This document shows, one piece after another, positions 38,932-51,389 of a stretch of DNA of 64,000 nt. A program made the position numbers and the translations under genes. The stretch is from Paracentrotus lividus (Eukaryota; Echinodermata; Echinoidea; Camarodonta; Echinidae). The stretch covers positions 37,730,871 through 37,794,870 of the forward strand of contig CALNVZ010003425.1 in the NCBI GenBank assembly GCA_940671915.1, given 5' to 3'. Positions within the stretch are counted from its first letter, which is position 1. Each line of letters starts with the position of its first letter. The notes beneath the pieces are model-generated. The model was not told the origin of the DNA. It ran no database searches and saw only the letters and a list, made by a program, of their open reading frames with translations.

Positions 38932-39890
38932 GCAGCTTTCTAACACCAGATCGAACGTCAAGCTACTACGAGGTGACGTCATACCTGCCACTGCGCATAC
39001 TCAAAAGCTTACACTCGGGTCGTCTCCAAATCTGAGGACGGGAGTTGGGGGAAATTTTTTCCGATTCCGCGTTGTCGCGACAACGGCAACGTGAGTGAAA
39101 TTTCTTCTATTGAAAAACAAAGGAATACATTAGGAATTATTGAAGAGAAGATGAAAGAAGAAAAGAAACAAAGAAATACACCAGAAATGATGGAAGAGAA
39201 AGTGAAAGAAGGATATGCATGTAACAAATGAAAAACGATGAAAGAAGGTGAAAACAATGAAATACATAAGAAATGATGGAAGAGAAGATAAAAATAGGAG
39301 GAAAATAAGGAAATACATAAGTAATGATGGAAGAGAAGACGAAAGAAGAATGAAAAACAAAGAAATACATAAAAAATGATGGATAAAGCGGTGAAAGAAG
39401 GTGAAAACAAGGAAATGCATAAGATATGATGGAAGAGAAGATGAAAGAAAAAGAAATACATAAGAAATGATGAAAGAGAAAGTAAAAGAAGGATTAAAAA
39501 CAAATAAATACATAAGAAATGATGGAAGAGAAATTTAGAGAAGGACTAAAAACAAATAAATACATAAGAAATGATGGAAGAGAAGATGAAAAAAGAATAA
39601 AAACAAAGAAATACTTAGGAATGATGGAAGAGAAAGTGAATGAAGGATAAAACAAAGAAATACATAAAGAAAAAAATGAAATATATAAGATACTATACAA
39701 AAGAAGGAGACAAGAACATAAAAACAAAAAAATAGTCACCCGATCCCAACATTTTATCATGTGAGTGTAGAAACTACCGTCGCGAAAATATCGAAAGCGC
39801 TTCTGCGAGGGAACGAACGAGGTTTGCACAACCTCGATACGCTCCAGTTAACTCGTCGTAGCTGATGTTTGGTCTGAGGTTAGAAAGCTC
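38932..39890. mobile_element. Inverted-repeat element carrying a purine satellite
   Basis: GAGCTTTCTAAC-type termini (left at 38932, complement at 39880), with CAGCTAC.ACGA inside both arms. Its centre is the array at 39110-39700. Confidence 0.65.
39110..39700. repeat. Purine-rich minisatellite
   Basis: About 12 imperfect units of roughly 45-60 bp containing AAATACATAAGAAATGATGG and AGAGAAGATGAAAGAAG. The plus strand is nearly all A and G. Hydrophobic minus-strand frames over it are by-products. Confidence 0.85.
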
Positions 39891-40611
39891 CGTAATGTAG
39901 CTAAACGGTGGGGGGGGGGGGGGCTTCCCAGTATGCATAACAGGAAAATGAACATATGCGCACCTGGCTCAATGCAGTACCCATTGGAAGCCTCCCAGCT
40001 ATATGGCAGGCACATACAAATGTAAAGGGCTCACTTCCATGAAACGCATCCCAAATTTGTCTATCCTTTGGACTAAACAGGGAAACACTTTTGTAAAGAA
40101 AAGTGGATATACAATGTATTTGTTATCAATTAAGTTTGCATCAAAGACTACATGATATAATGGTGTATTCTGGGTTAGGAAACAGGATATTTCAATTAGT
40201 TTTTAGTATTAGTATGTCTCAAAGAGATTCTATATGGAGATACCGTGACATACATGTAGTCCCTTTTATGTCCTGTTGAAGGTAAAAAATGATACATGCA
40301 TTTATGGTCCTTTTATCGCAATGCATGATGGGCAGGATTCTAGAACAATCAGCCGATTGCAGCACCCACTGCTGATGTTGTGGATACCAGTTAGAAATTT
40401 GATTTTCACCAATAAATCTTTATTACCACAGATATTATTTTAACATTCAATAAAAAACAGTAGTGTTTGAAATTGATCCACACAATAAACATGCACAAAT
40501 GAATTCCTCGTATCATCAACAACATGATCGCTTGCTGCAATTGTACTGGAATTTCATCACAAGAACATGCATTGCGATGCAAGAACTAAAAATGCTCTTA
40601 AGGTGGGTCCA

Positions 40612-40747
40612 GGGGGCGTTTCATGAAAGGACTTGTTGGACGTTTTATCCAACAAATTTGCTCTCAGCCAATCATATGCAAACATTTCAGTAGCTTATAA
40701 CAGTTGACGGTGATAATCGGTTAATATTTGTTTCCTGTAATGCTCCC
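40612..40747. mobile_element. Palindromic element, family P, copy 3 (second subfamily)
   Basis: GGGGGCGTTTCATGAAAGGA at the left; the right half is replaced by GAATATTTGTTTC-type sequence ending in TGCTCCC. Shares this structure with copies 4 and 6. Confidence 0.8.
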
Positions 40748-41485
40748 GTGGTACTGGTTTTGCATATTTAGTCAACCGAGTGCATCATGTTCATTGAAAC
40801 CAACTTTTTATTTGCACCCAATCTTTATTTAATTTGCCTATTACACAACTGCAAAACATTCTTGTTAGACGTCTCTGATATGTTTGTAGTCTTGAATATT
40901 CAGTGTAGTTTTTGGATGATTCTTGGAGAATTCATTTCCATTATTGCCATGACTAATGTTTTCTTTTAAAGATTTAAACTTAAAAATACTCTATTCTAAA
41001 TGAGTTGTGCTTTCATTATGACATGCATGCTTTGTACCTAACTTGCCAGTTTATTGTAGTAATAATTTATCTAACTACAAATAAATGGAAACATTTCTTT
41101 TAGTATGAATATTGGAATTTCTATGTAAGTTGTTATTTATTTTCATATTACTACATGTATCTTAACATTTTTGTTATACTTTGAATATCATGAATAGATC
41201 ATTAGATTGTATACCAGCTTGATAGTTTTAATCTTGATTTGTACTTGATTGATGAAATTCATATGAAATTTTGGTCAATATGAGTGTGTGGATAATGAAT
41301 TGATACAGTCCTCTCCTATTATGATAAACCAGTGACCTTTAATTAATGAAACATTGTTTTACTGAAAGCATTGGCACATGTTTAACAATTAAGTTGGGAA
41401 AATTACCTCGTTCTAACGAAATCTTGTTGTTAAATCATTGCTCATTATAATAGCAGTAGACTGTAATAGTTTGAGTGTAGAGATA
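40748..41485. other. A/T-rich intergenic DNA
   Basis: No gene, RNA or repeat recognised. Confidence 0.5.
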
Positions 41486-41744
41486 ATGGCCTGTATTCAC
41501 AAAGGTGACCTAATTTAAGCCATAGCTTAAATCTGTGTTTTAACAATAGGTAGCAAAATACGACACAATCCCAAAGAGTAGCAAGTACAAAAGTTTTCCT
41601 AACTATTAAAGCAGGATTCCAGAACCCAGTAAATGTGTAAGGAACATAACAACTTTGACAGACTGAGTCACATTTTTCTACCCATAGTTAAACCAGTTTT
41701 AACCTATGGCTTGACTTGGGTCACCTTTGTGAATTCAGGCCATT
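41486..41744. mobile_element. Foldback element, AATGGCCTG termini
   Basis: AATGGCCTGTATTCACAAAG at the left pairs with CTTTGTGAATTCAGGCCATT at the right, continuing GGTGACC. Inner GCTTAAATCTGTGTTTTAAC is shared with 6296-6595. Confidence 0.8.
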
Positions 41745-42171
41745 GAGCATAGAGATACAACATGAATGTCATGGAAGAATAAATAGCTGATATACAGTGC
41801 AGTGGTGAAAGAGAAGTAGATCAATGTAGTTGAAGTTGAATGTACATTGTAGTTGAAGGAGAAGTATCTCACCGAGTTGCGAACCCAAGCAAACATTCTA
41901 TACCATTACATATTTAGAGCATTTTATGAGATATACACTGTATTTCTGGTTACAAACATTCAAAACGATATGAATTTAAGTGTAAACGTTTATAAATAGA
42001 ATTATGTTTCGTCATGAAATTTATATTAAAATTATTATGATCCAGGCTACTTATGAAAAAAGAGACGAAGCATTTTGATGTTTTGCTAACAACCTAATTT
42101 ATTCTCAATTACTGTACAAAATGTCGCAAACTGATCTTTTATACTTGATGTAAAAGGGTTAACGTAGAAAG

Positions 42172-44508
42172 GCTATATGTGATGCGTCACGTCGAAATGA
42201 GAGACTAGTCGCGATTTTTGAAATCCACTTTATTTGATATTATTGATCCCTGATTCATTGCCTTGAATTTGATATATAACCCGACTGTAAAGAGTAAATA
42301 GAAGTGGAGATATTAGCCTCTGAACGCGAGGAGAATTGTGCTCTTGGAAATCAAAATCAAGAGAAAAACGTCTGCGAAGTTTGACTTCCGTTTGATTCTG
42401 CGCCAGAAAAATAAGAACATTTTGTCACCGTTGTACTCACCGAAATGCCCTAGCAACCACTTGTTACAAAGGTGAAACGATTGACCAATGAGGAGGCTGC
42501 ATTCAGGTATACAGAGAACAATACTCGTCCGTCACGCCTGATCGAGGCAAGCGCGGCAAGCGGAAACAACGGCGATGTTGTCTAAATAATAACATTCAAT
42601 CTTCTCCAAAAAAAAAAAAGAAGCTGAATTTGGTTAGTCGTTTTATATCTTCGTCAAATAAATAAAAACGTCATGCTCTTTCTAATTGTTTAAGAAAAAG
42701 TCCGCTCTTTTAAGAAAAGTGTTTACCAATCCTGGCGTTAAATTAGTTAGAAACAAAACTATTTTAAAACCTTTTTTGGGGTTTTATTCCGATGTTTGCG
42801 TGCGTTCTTTGAATGTCAATCGCGTATACTCTTACTCATAATAAAGCGAGTCATTTTGATCTGAACTCTGTTGGAAATTTTGAACATAATAATGGTCTAT
42901 AGACTAAATTATTCTTGTACAGGGGCTTATGCATTTTGTTTATATTCTTTGAATAAGTATATGATAGAGATAAGCTTCCAAAAATGTTTTAATAAAATAT
43001 ATTTGCGCCTCACGAATGTATTTAGAATTTCTCTGATCACGCTTTTATTTGATGGTAGGTTATGCTTAAGGTGATTTGCTCAGTTTACATTGGAGATGAT
43101 ATTCAGTAATACAATTTATTCGATTATTCTTATTTTTTTGCTAACTAATTATAATTTCACTTTTTAGGTCAGGTTCTGGTTATCTCTGTTCAAATGCAGT
43201 TTTATTTGTTGCTTATCTTCGTAGATTCAATTTCTTCATACTCAAATTTATTTCACAACCGGATGGTGTTATTAATTTTTCCTTGTGCTTTTCCACTACA
43301 CGCATTTCTGTTGTTAAAGTTTCCCTCCGTCTCTATCGGCCTGTGAGCTTTTTCGCTTATGAGGGTACTGTTGTGTTCGTTCTGTATGCGCATTTGGGCT
43401 TGTTTGTTACACTGTGTTTAATTGTACGTTAATTGATTCCATGTTTGATCTGACTTCTTAGTTGTTTTTTTATTGTTGGAGCAATTTATAATTTTATATT
43501 TTGGTACATTTGCTCTTGTTTTGAAAGTATTTTTATCTTAGACTCATATGAAAATAAAAGTAATGTTTTATATTCCAATAAGTAGTTCTCGAATGTGAGT
43601 ACAGCCGCAGTTTTAATAACTGATTATTTTTGTGATATTATTTGTCCACTCCCCTCCTCCCGCTCCCCCCTTTTAAGCTTCTTGGATTTCACTATGCAAT
43701 ATCAACCAATTTAATACCATACTTTTTTTTTCATTATAACTAGCTTTTGTATACTGCGTAAGACTATTAACCTAAATACTTGTATTCAGAGTAAATTAAT
43801 CAACGTTCTCCCTATTTGTGACAATAAGAACTACTTGGTTTCCCTCGAGGAACCTAAATTTGTTAATAGTAGCGGTTGCGTTTATATTTCATTAGATGAA
43901 ATCAAGATTATCGGGCCCCTAAATAAAATGCTGAAATTAAATTTCATTTGATCCAGATAGCTAAGTCACAGCATTAATGTAGCTTTTTTCCCTCACATAA
44001 TCCCTCCCCCACCTCGATTGTTTTGATTGACATTCGTTGCATGCTCGCTATCCCTGGATTTGAACAGCTTTATTTCCGCATGTTGTGGCATCGCATCGCA
44101 AAATTTCTTGAGTGCAGTTAAAGAGAGTTTAGTTCGCTATTGCTCCAAACGAACATAAAGCAATGAATTCCATATCACATTGACGTTGAACGTTCATAAA
44201 CAAAGCATGCGTGCTAGGGCATAGGAGCTAAATTGGAGAGGGGAATGAAGCGTGGACGTTGCGTCTTGTAGTGGCCGGAAAAAAATTTGTACAATAATAC
44301 TCGCCGAAAAACTGCTTTTTTACCACTTTCCCGTTATCATGTTCACTCATTTTTTTAACAGAGCAAAGATGAAGCATGGTAGAACCAGAAAATAAAAAAA
44401 TAAAAAATTCCTCAAAATTGTGAGTTTTTTATTAGTTTGTCGATTTACTCGGATCTTTGATCTGCGACTTCTCTCTCATTTCGACAAGACGTACATGTAT
44501 CACATATA
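42172..44508. mobile_element. 2.3-kb inverted-repeat element
   Basis: CTATATGTGATGCGTCACGT then CGAAATGAGAGACTAGTCGC at the left is matched in inverse at 44460-44508. No transposase frame survives. It includes a 67-residue frame at 42871 that I do not recognise. Confidence 0.6.
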
Positions 44509-45239
44509 AGTTTTCATTCTCGGCATAATGTGGGTGTCTGTAGCTGTAAGTGCATCGTTATTGAACTGTGTAATTATTAGTCATTACCAGAGAATGCTCG
44601 AGAATGATCCACTTTGAGGCCCTGAACACAAACAATGACATAACAAAGAAAGTGTGGCAGAGCGCGGCCTAGCTTTAATCATAAAACGACCAAAATGACT
44701 GCTCCCCCCCCGCTCCAAAAAAAAAAAAAACATAAACCAAACAACAACGCAAACAAACAAAACAAAACAAAACAAAACAAAACAAAGAACCAAAGGAGAG
44801 ACTTTGTAATTTATCCCCCCACACGCTCCGTTCTGTTCTTTTCTTCTGAGCCTCGGTGCTTCACAGCCCCTACCATCTAATAATTTTTTTTTTTGTTTTT
44901 TTTGTTTTTTTTGGACATGATTATTTTTTTATATAAACGGCATCCCCCATCTCATTGAAGCAAAAATTGCCTGGCCAGATTTGTCCCGACTTATTCCTGA
45001 GTACCCAACGCTGAATCTTTCGCGATTATCCCACCCCCCCCCTCAATAAATCCTAAATTGGCGCCTGTAACGAAGTAAAGTTTAAAAATTACTAGACAAA
45101 ACAGACAAAAAGAAATTCGAAATATCACAAATATCATGATGTGCGACATATTTTTCTGCTATCAAAATAATTAATTCCTTTCCCCTATAACAATATAAGA
45201 AGATGGTCAAAACTGAAATATATCTGAAATATAGGCATA

Positions 45240-46770
45240 TTTACGCGAGGAGTACGAAGCGGACGCCCCCTATTACTTAGATACCGTCACGAAAAGTATT
45301 CAGGGGGGCGTTTCGTGAAAGGACTTTACCCGACAAATTTGCTGTTATCCAATCAGATACAAGCATTTCAGTAGCTTATAACAGTTGTCAGTGAGAATAA
45401 GTGAATATTTGTTTCATGAAATGCTCCCCAGGAATGAGGAAAGAACGTCTTTACTGTTTTTATCATTATTTTGCCTCCCAACCGTCTGGGTAAAGATCTG
45501 ATAAGCGGAGGGGGCGTGTTATCAATAAGTTTAGATCCACACCAAAAAAGAAAGAAAAAAAAAGAAAAAAGAAGCTTGTAATAAAAGGAATAAGAGAGCT
45601 ACGTTTCGATTTGTCTTCCGTCCTTTATTTCGCCTGAATTAAAATAAGATGAATCACTGCAACACACGTTCAACAAGGGGCCATAATTTCGTTAATATAC
45701 AGTGTGTCCCACAAAAAATGCTAATGGCACTTTAGATGGGTATAATATTTATATTACAATATTATATTGTTAAAGTTACAATATTATATTATTTGTATCT
45801 TTACACTTGTAAACTACAATTCATTTTCTACAATTGGATGGAATTTTATGTAGTAGGGTCCAGTAATCACAAACATATGAGCATTTTGTCATTACATATC
45901 TGTTCAGGAAACCTCTCCATCCACTTGCTGCCCTGAAGCACTACAATTGACTAAGAAGGGGCGACAGAGCAGGCCTTATAGCTTACCGTAAAACCAACAA
46001 AAATGGACCGCCCCCCCCCCCCATAAAAGGTACTTTATGGTTTCTTTTTGTTTTTGTTTTCTTTTGTTCTTTCCTTTTTAGCATGGTCTTTTCAGTGACA
46101 ACCCCTACCCCACCATTTTTAAAATTTTATTTATTTATTATCTTTTTTTGGTTTATTAAACTGACCGGACCGAGAAATGAAATAGCCAAAAACGAAAGCT
46201 AATATGCTACATAATACATCTATTCCAAATTTAGTCGTTTTTATTGTCCATCTAGAAAGTATTTAATTAAAAAGATGACCGAACCTCAACCAGGCCATCC
46301 CTCCCAAATACTCGAAAAATTACCTCTAATATAATGGCGAGGGTGATGATTTCAAATGATGTTAACGGAATTGCAAGCATTGAATTTGCCCTTTCATTTC
46401 ATAACAATAGAATTCTAGCACACGGGCGGTCTATTGTCCTGACATAGCAATAGCAAACGTGTTTTCTAAAGGCGAAACCCAATCATGCCCGGCCGCAGGA
46501 CTGCTGTAACATTCCATATAAGCCTATTCAAATGAGGAGCAAGATTCGGACGCCCCCTATTACTTGGATACCGTACCTGCATAAAAAAATATATATATAT
46601 CTTATTATCGGAAAGGCGTCGTGTAAAGTCTTTAGGAGTGAGGAAAGAACGTCTTTATTATTTTTATCATTATTTTATCTCCCAACCGCCTGCTTGAGTA
46701 GCTGATAAACGGGGGGGGGGGGGGATCAATAAATTTCAGCTTTCACCAAATAAAAAAAAAACTGTAGATC
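45240..46770. repeat. Two direct copies of a ~230-310 bp segment
   Basis: 45245-45550 and 46535-46770 share CGGACGCCCCCTATTACTT, GAGGAAAGAACGTCTTTA, TTTTTATCATTATTTT and CTGATAA.CG.GGGG. The first copy carries a family P insertion that the second lacks. Confidence 0.8.
45303..45429. mobile_element. Palindromic element, family P, copy 4
   Basis: GGGGGGCGTTTCGTGAAAGG to ATGAAATGCTCCCC, with CAGG before and AGG after. The neighbouring repeat copy at ~46632 shows the empty site (TTTAGGAGTGAG). Confidence 0.85.
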
Positions 46771-47080
46771 TTCTTCTCCCCACTCATAGCCCCCCCCCCC
46801 ACCTCCGGCCACGCCCTGTATTAAGTAATAGTTATTTTGTGTTATATACATACAATACATCGCCCTGCCCTCAAAATGGTGTTAGAAGAATGATGGGCAT
46901 ATACCAGTGGGCACATATCCAGCATTTTCATGAAGAGGTGTGGGGGGCGGGCACAAAATGGTTTCCCCCCCTCGTTGTTACATTGGGTGAGCAAAAATAT
47001 GCATCAAAATTTGTTCACGTTATTGCTGGCCTTCGGTGTACATGTAGGTATCGCCTCCCCCCTCAATAGCAGGTCACTTA

Positions 47081-47332
47081 TTACCATTGCGGAAGTTTAC
47101 AGATATAACCTTTTGGAGCATGGATACTTGCGCCACTGATATCACAAGAAATATCGGTCCATCCATGACCGAAGCTAAGAGAATGAAAGTCCACACAGTC
47201 CTGGTTATTGTAATTGTTTGGTTGGTCGGGCGCCCATTGAGTGTAGTCAACCTCGGAACCGTCACTCCACTCATATGTGTCTTCTGTGGTCTTGTCATGA
47301 AGGCCGATCCAAACCCTCGTCAGATCTGTAGT
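47081..47332 (-). CDS. C-type lectin exon 3 (terminal)
   Basis: Acceptor ATCTCCAG. It encodes the calcium and sugar-binding half (WIGLHDKTTEDTYEWSDGS, WAPDQPNN, GHGWTDISCD) and ends ICKLPQW then TAA at 47083-47081. A GA microsatellite lies just upstream, inside intron 2. Confidence 0.93.
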   Translation of the reverse strand, partial: TTDLTRVWIGLHDKTTEDTYEWSDGSEVDYTQWAPDQPNNYNNQDCVDFHSLSFGHGWTDISCDISGASIHAPKGYICKLPQW

Positions 47333-47348
47333 CTGGAGATAGATAGAC

Positions 47349-47392
<44 letters not shown>

Positions 47393-50300
47393 GGTAAATT
47401 GGAGGGGGTAACGTTTGCAAAGAAAGCGAGAAAAGATGATGTATTCCTGAGCAAAGAAAAGACTAGAGTTTTCTTTTTATTGTCTCGCCCACCGGAGGTG
47501 AAGGCGAGACTTAGGGATCCTAATAGCGTATGTCCGTCCGTCCGTCGTCCATCTGTTCGGCGTCTGGCGTCCGTCCGTCACACTTTACTTGGAAGACTCT
47601 TAAGACACATAACTTGGGAACTGCTGGTCCAATAGCAACCAAACTTGGGTGGTAGATGCATTAGGGGTACCATCATGTTGTTCAAGCTGAAATGGGATAT
47701 GTTTGTGCATTAAAGGTCCTAAATAGTATTTGCGAGCGCGAAAAAAAAAAAGATAAAACCGAAAAACAAAAACATATAGTAGAGGCAGAATGGATTTGAA
47801 AGTGGGGTCTCGATATAAAGTGCACTTTTTCTGAAAAGGGGGACACTTTAGATCAGAGGCATAGATCTAAAGAGAAATTTATTCGGAGAGCGAGGAGATA
47901 CGAAGAAAATTTGTCTTTGAATGTATGCTTTAAAGAATCATAAAGGCTGCCTTGATTCCAGTTTATTTTAGTTATTGAAAAAGTAATGCGAGTGCGAAGC
48001 GCAACCCGAAAATTTTAAGCTAAAGGTTTGAGATATTTGTGCATTGTAGTTCCTATTTACTATCAGCGAGCGCGAAGCACGAGCCGAAAATTTTAAGCTG
48101 AAATTGAATATATTTGTGCATTATAGGTCCTGTATAGTATCCGCGAGCGCGGAAAAAAAAACAACCCAAAACAGAACAAAAAACACATTAGTAAAGGCGG
48201 CGTAACGGATTTGAAAGTGGGGTCTCGATGGAAAAAAAGGACGCTTTTTCTTTAAAAAAAAAAGGGGGGGACACTTTAGATCAGAGGCATATATATACCT
48301 AAAGAGAAATGTATTCGAAGAGGGAGGGGTACAAAGAAAATTTGTCTTTGAATGTATGCTTTTAAGAATCATAATGGCTGCCTTGATTCCAGTTCATGTT
48401 AGTAATGGAAAAAGTAATGCGAGCGCGAAGCGCGAGCCCGATGTTTAAGCTAAAAACTGGAGATTATAAATCCTATTTAGTATCAGCGAGAGCAGAAAAT
48501 AATTTAGTACTAGTATCCATTTAGAAGATAAATTTTACATGCTTTGTTAAAAAAACAGCGATAGAAAACGAATTTTGTGGGCTGCAGGCGCAGGCCCCAA
48601 TTAAGCCCTCCACCAACCTAGCCCGCACACAACTACATTAATGTTTTTGATTGTCAACAACATCCTTTCGTAAGGTTTGTCCCTAGACGGGGAGAGGGGT
48701 GTATTGGGTTTTGACAGACGTGTATCAATCAGATACATTGGATCAAACCTCTTTATACATAGGTTAATGTTTGTTACTTAGTGCGAGGTCGCATAGCGAC
48801 CGAGCAGAAACAATTTGGGTTTTTGGAGTAAAAAAAGAGGCATTTTGGGGTATTGAGAGCGCTATTATAACCAATAACACAATTATCTAGTGTAATTTTT
48901 TTTCTCATTTCTTTCTTGAAAACTGGGGGGGGGAATAGTTGTACAGCCATCCCCCTCCTCAAAATCTGGGTGGGGATGTATCCCCCACCCCCCCCCCCAC
49001 CGGGATTTACGCCCGTGTGCAAGACTTTCTTGTGAAATCATGCTTGGTTAGAGATGTACTTGGGGAAACATTCATGTTATGTTGCAATGGGTGGGCGAGA
49101 CACAATCCTGGCTATTGCCTTGTTATTATTGATTTATTATAATTATTATTATAATTATCATCCTTATTATCATCATCATCATCATCATCAATCATCATCA
49201 TTATAACTATCCTACATACCACTTTATTGCGAAGGTCTTCATACATCACGGAGAGGATGTCCATCTCGTCTCTCGAATGCACAGAGGTCAGGTGACCTTG
49301 TGTTACGTCAGAGTCAGCATCGCTGCAAGGTACGGAGAAGCTCCTGCAATGCATCTCGGCCCCAAACCAAGTAATATTTTTCACCGAGAAATACCTAGAA
49401 AGTATAATTAATTGGGAGACATAGCAATAATATTGGTGTCCAAATATCATGAATATGGGCCAAAAGTTTGTGCACCCCTCACACACAGACACACACACGC
49501 ACACACACGCATACACACGCATGTTAACCCTCACCCCGCAACTACAACCACGCACACCTGAACACAGGCCCGTGACAAGGGGGGGGGGGGGGTCGGCGGT
49601 GTTCGCAATAAACCCCCCCCCCCCTTGACAAAAAAAAAAAGAAAGAAAATAAGAGGGGAAAAGGGTGAAACTCCCACTTTTATGCCAGAAATGCTTTGTA
49701 GATCCTTGAATCCAAGTGGTGAATTTCCGTTCGCGCTTACAAAAATGTGATTTTAGATAACAGTTTTGTTGAAAATTTCTCCTCTAATAACTAATAATTA
49801 ATTAAAGAAGGAAAAAAAAATTATTAGAGGTCTATAGCTTACATATTTGGTTAAAACGGAGCAAATGTGTTACTCCTGATGTATATTTTGTATTTCTCAC
49901 GTAATGATATGCAGGAGAAATTTACAACAAAACTATTTTTTAAATTACACTTTTTATGGCGACTCTGCTGACAGCAGAATTGCTGTAAAAATACAAATAT
50001 TTTTTACAGTGTATGAATAAATAAATACATGTGAAATAATTTTCGCTCGCACTCACGTAGTTTTATCATCATTTTCAGAGCCCGGGAAGGGGGGGGGGGC
50101 TGAGTAGATCGATTGATGGACTGAACATGTGGGAAAGTATATAGTCGGACGGTCATTTTCGTGTTTTTGTACATATCTACTGGGAAAAGTGGAGGGGCTG
50201 CAGCCTCCCCCTTCGATCAGCCCTGGTTTTCAGGAGAGATTACAATACAAAATGAATTATGAGTAATTTAATACAAGTTTTTCCTCTCGGCTTCATGCTC

Positions 50301-51389
50301 GCAATTCATTTATTTATTTTTTTTAATGGAGGTTATCTTCATCTTGTTATTTAGGAATCTAAAAGAAAAGTGCTTAAAATGCACAGCCTCCATGTCATTT
50401 TATGCAAAATTTTAGGCTCGCGCTTCGCCATGTTATAGGTCAAAAAGAAATGTGCTTTAATTAGACGTACACCCTTCATGTTATTACTTGTAAATTTTCC
50501 TCTCGCGCTCCGCGCTCGAATCTTCATATTTAGATTGATTTTTTTTTTTCATTTCCAACAGAAACAACATAATACAAATTGTCATTATATCATCAAATTA
50601 GAAGAAAATCTTTTTGGGGTATGGGCATCAATTTTTTGATGGAATAGGAAAAGATGGTTATGAGTTAAAATATGCCTAAAATAGACAAGTACAAGGCAAA
50701 ATATTCCAATCCCTCTTTGAGCTGGCAAGATTCATTCTTTTAAAAAAGGGAGGTGATCATCAGATATTGTGAAGGAATTAAAAGAGAACAGAGAGAAATA
50801 ATATAAATCCAAATTGCATAAAATTTACCGCATTCAGGTAATATAGTCAGCAAAATGTGTCTAAAATTACATTACCTTTAGGTCATTATAATCCAACATT
50901 TACTTCTCGCACTTCGACGTCCCAAAGTGAAGTAATGTGATGAAAATTTTTCTACTAGCGCTTCGCGCTCGCAATTCATTTTGCTTAAAGAAAAGTGATC
51001 GCGTCATCTAGTAAAATAATTAAAAAGAAAAACATGAGGTAGAATGTAGGCCTACTTAGTTCGGTATTATAAGGCAAAATTTTTGGTTCGGGCTTCGCGC
51101 TCGACAAGTTCACTCCCTAAGAAAAGGTCCACTTTTCTAATTGCGAACCCCCCCCCCCCCCCGTAAAAATCGTAGTTACGGGCCTGGCACACACACAAAA
51201 AAAATGATATATATTTATTTTTATAGATAATAATACAGATCAACGCCCCTACCTGTAGCAGTGACTCTGGAATGCGGTCCATAGCGGAGGACACCCACAA
51301 CCTCCAGCCTGGCAACCCGGGAGGAGCGGCATCATCGCGAATGAAGTTGCGATGATCACGAAAACTAGTAGTGCACGTTTCAGAGGCAT
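47081..51389 (-). CDS. Secreted C-type lectin, single domain (3 exons, complete)
   Basis: The three exons join to 564 nt, or 187 residues. Residues 1-~28 are a signal peptide (basic start, then LLVFVIIATSF). The mature start is Cys-rich and leads into CPPLWTAFQSHCYRYF, the typical opening of echinoderm C-type lectins. One carbohydrate-recognition domain fills the rest, with VWIGLHD (~111-117), YEWSDGS, a QPN triplet at ~141-143 where galactose or mannose binders have QPD or EPN, QDCVDF, and WTD (~162-164) at the second calcium-contact position. QPN is a mixed motif, so sugar preference is uncertain. A role in immune recognition or extracellular binding is family inference. The 5' end and promoter are not clear. 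Confidence 0.92.
47346..47390. repeat. GA microsatellite
   Basis: (GA)n directly upstream of lectin exon 3, in intron 2. On the minus strand it reads as a CT tract ahead of the acceptor. Confidence 0.85.
47481..49102. mobile_element. 1.6-kb hairpin-headed element in lectin intron 2
   Basis: Termini TGTCTCGCCCACC / GGTGGGCGAGACA are perfect 13-bp inverted repeats. Right after the left end GGCGAGAC pairs again with GTCTCGCC to make a hairpin, followed by GTCCGTCCGTC repeats. Inside, two ~400-bp direct copies (47700-48050 and 48122-48480) share GTGGGGTCTCGAT and GGACACTTTAGATCAGAGGC. Confidence 0.75.
49103..51252. other. Lectin introns, degraded repeats
   Basis: Contains CAT/AAT microsatellites at 49140-49200 (before exon 2), C/G and A runs at 49580-49640, and several scattered TCGCGCTTCGCGCTCGC-like words (50415, 50505, 50957, 51092). 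Confidence 0.55.
49220..49394 (-). CDS. C-type lectin exon 2
   Basis: Acceptor TTTCTAG, donor GTATGT. It encodes the first half of the lectin domain (YFSVKNITWFGAEMHCRSF and GHLTSVHSRDEMDIL), the usual WxxAExxC and LxSxHSxxE pattern. It leaves in phase 0. Confidence 0.93.
51253..51389 (-). CDS. C-type lectin exon 1 (signal peptide)
   Basis: The start is the ATG at 51389 (MPLKRALLVFVIIATSFAMM), which gives a good signal peptide. An upstream in-frame ATG at 51476 would put 29 residues in front of it and is less likely. Donor GTAGGG, leaving in phase 2. Confidence 0.88.

Noticed and set aside
39009..39829. Long hydrophobic open frames on the minus strand
   Set aside because: They lie on the purine minisatellite; the Leu/Phe/Ser-rich translation follows from the complement of AAGAAATGATGGAAG-type repeats, with no start context or family match.
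47087..47635. 182-residue plus-strand frame
   Set aside because: Antisense to lectin exon 3 and then a GA microsatellite; the lectin reading on the minus strand explains it.
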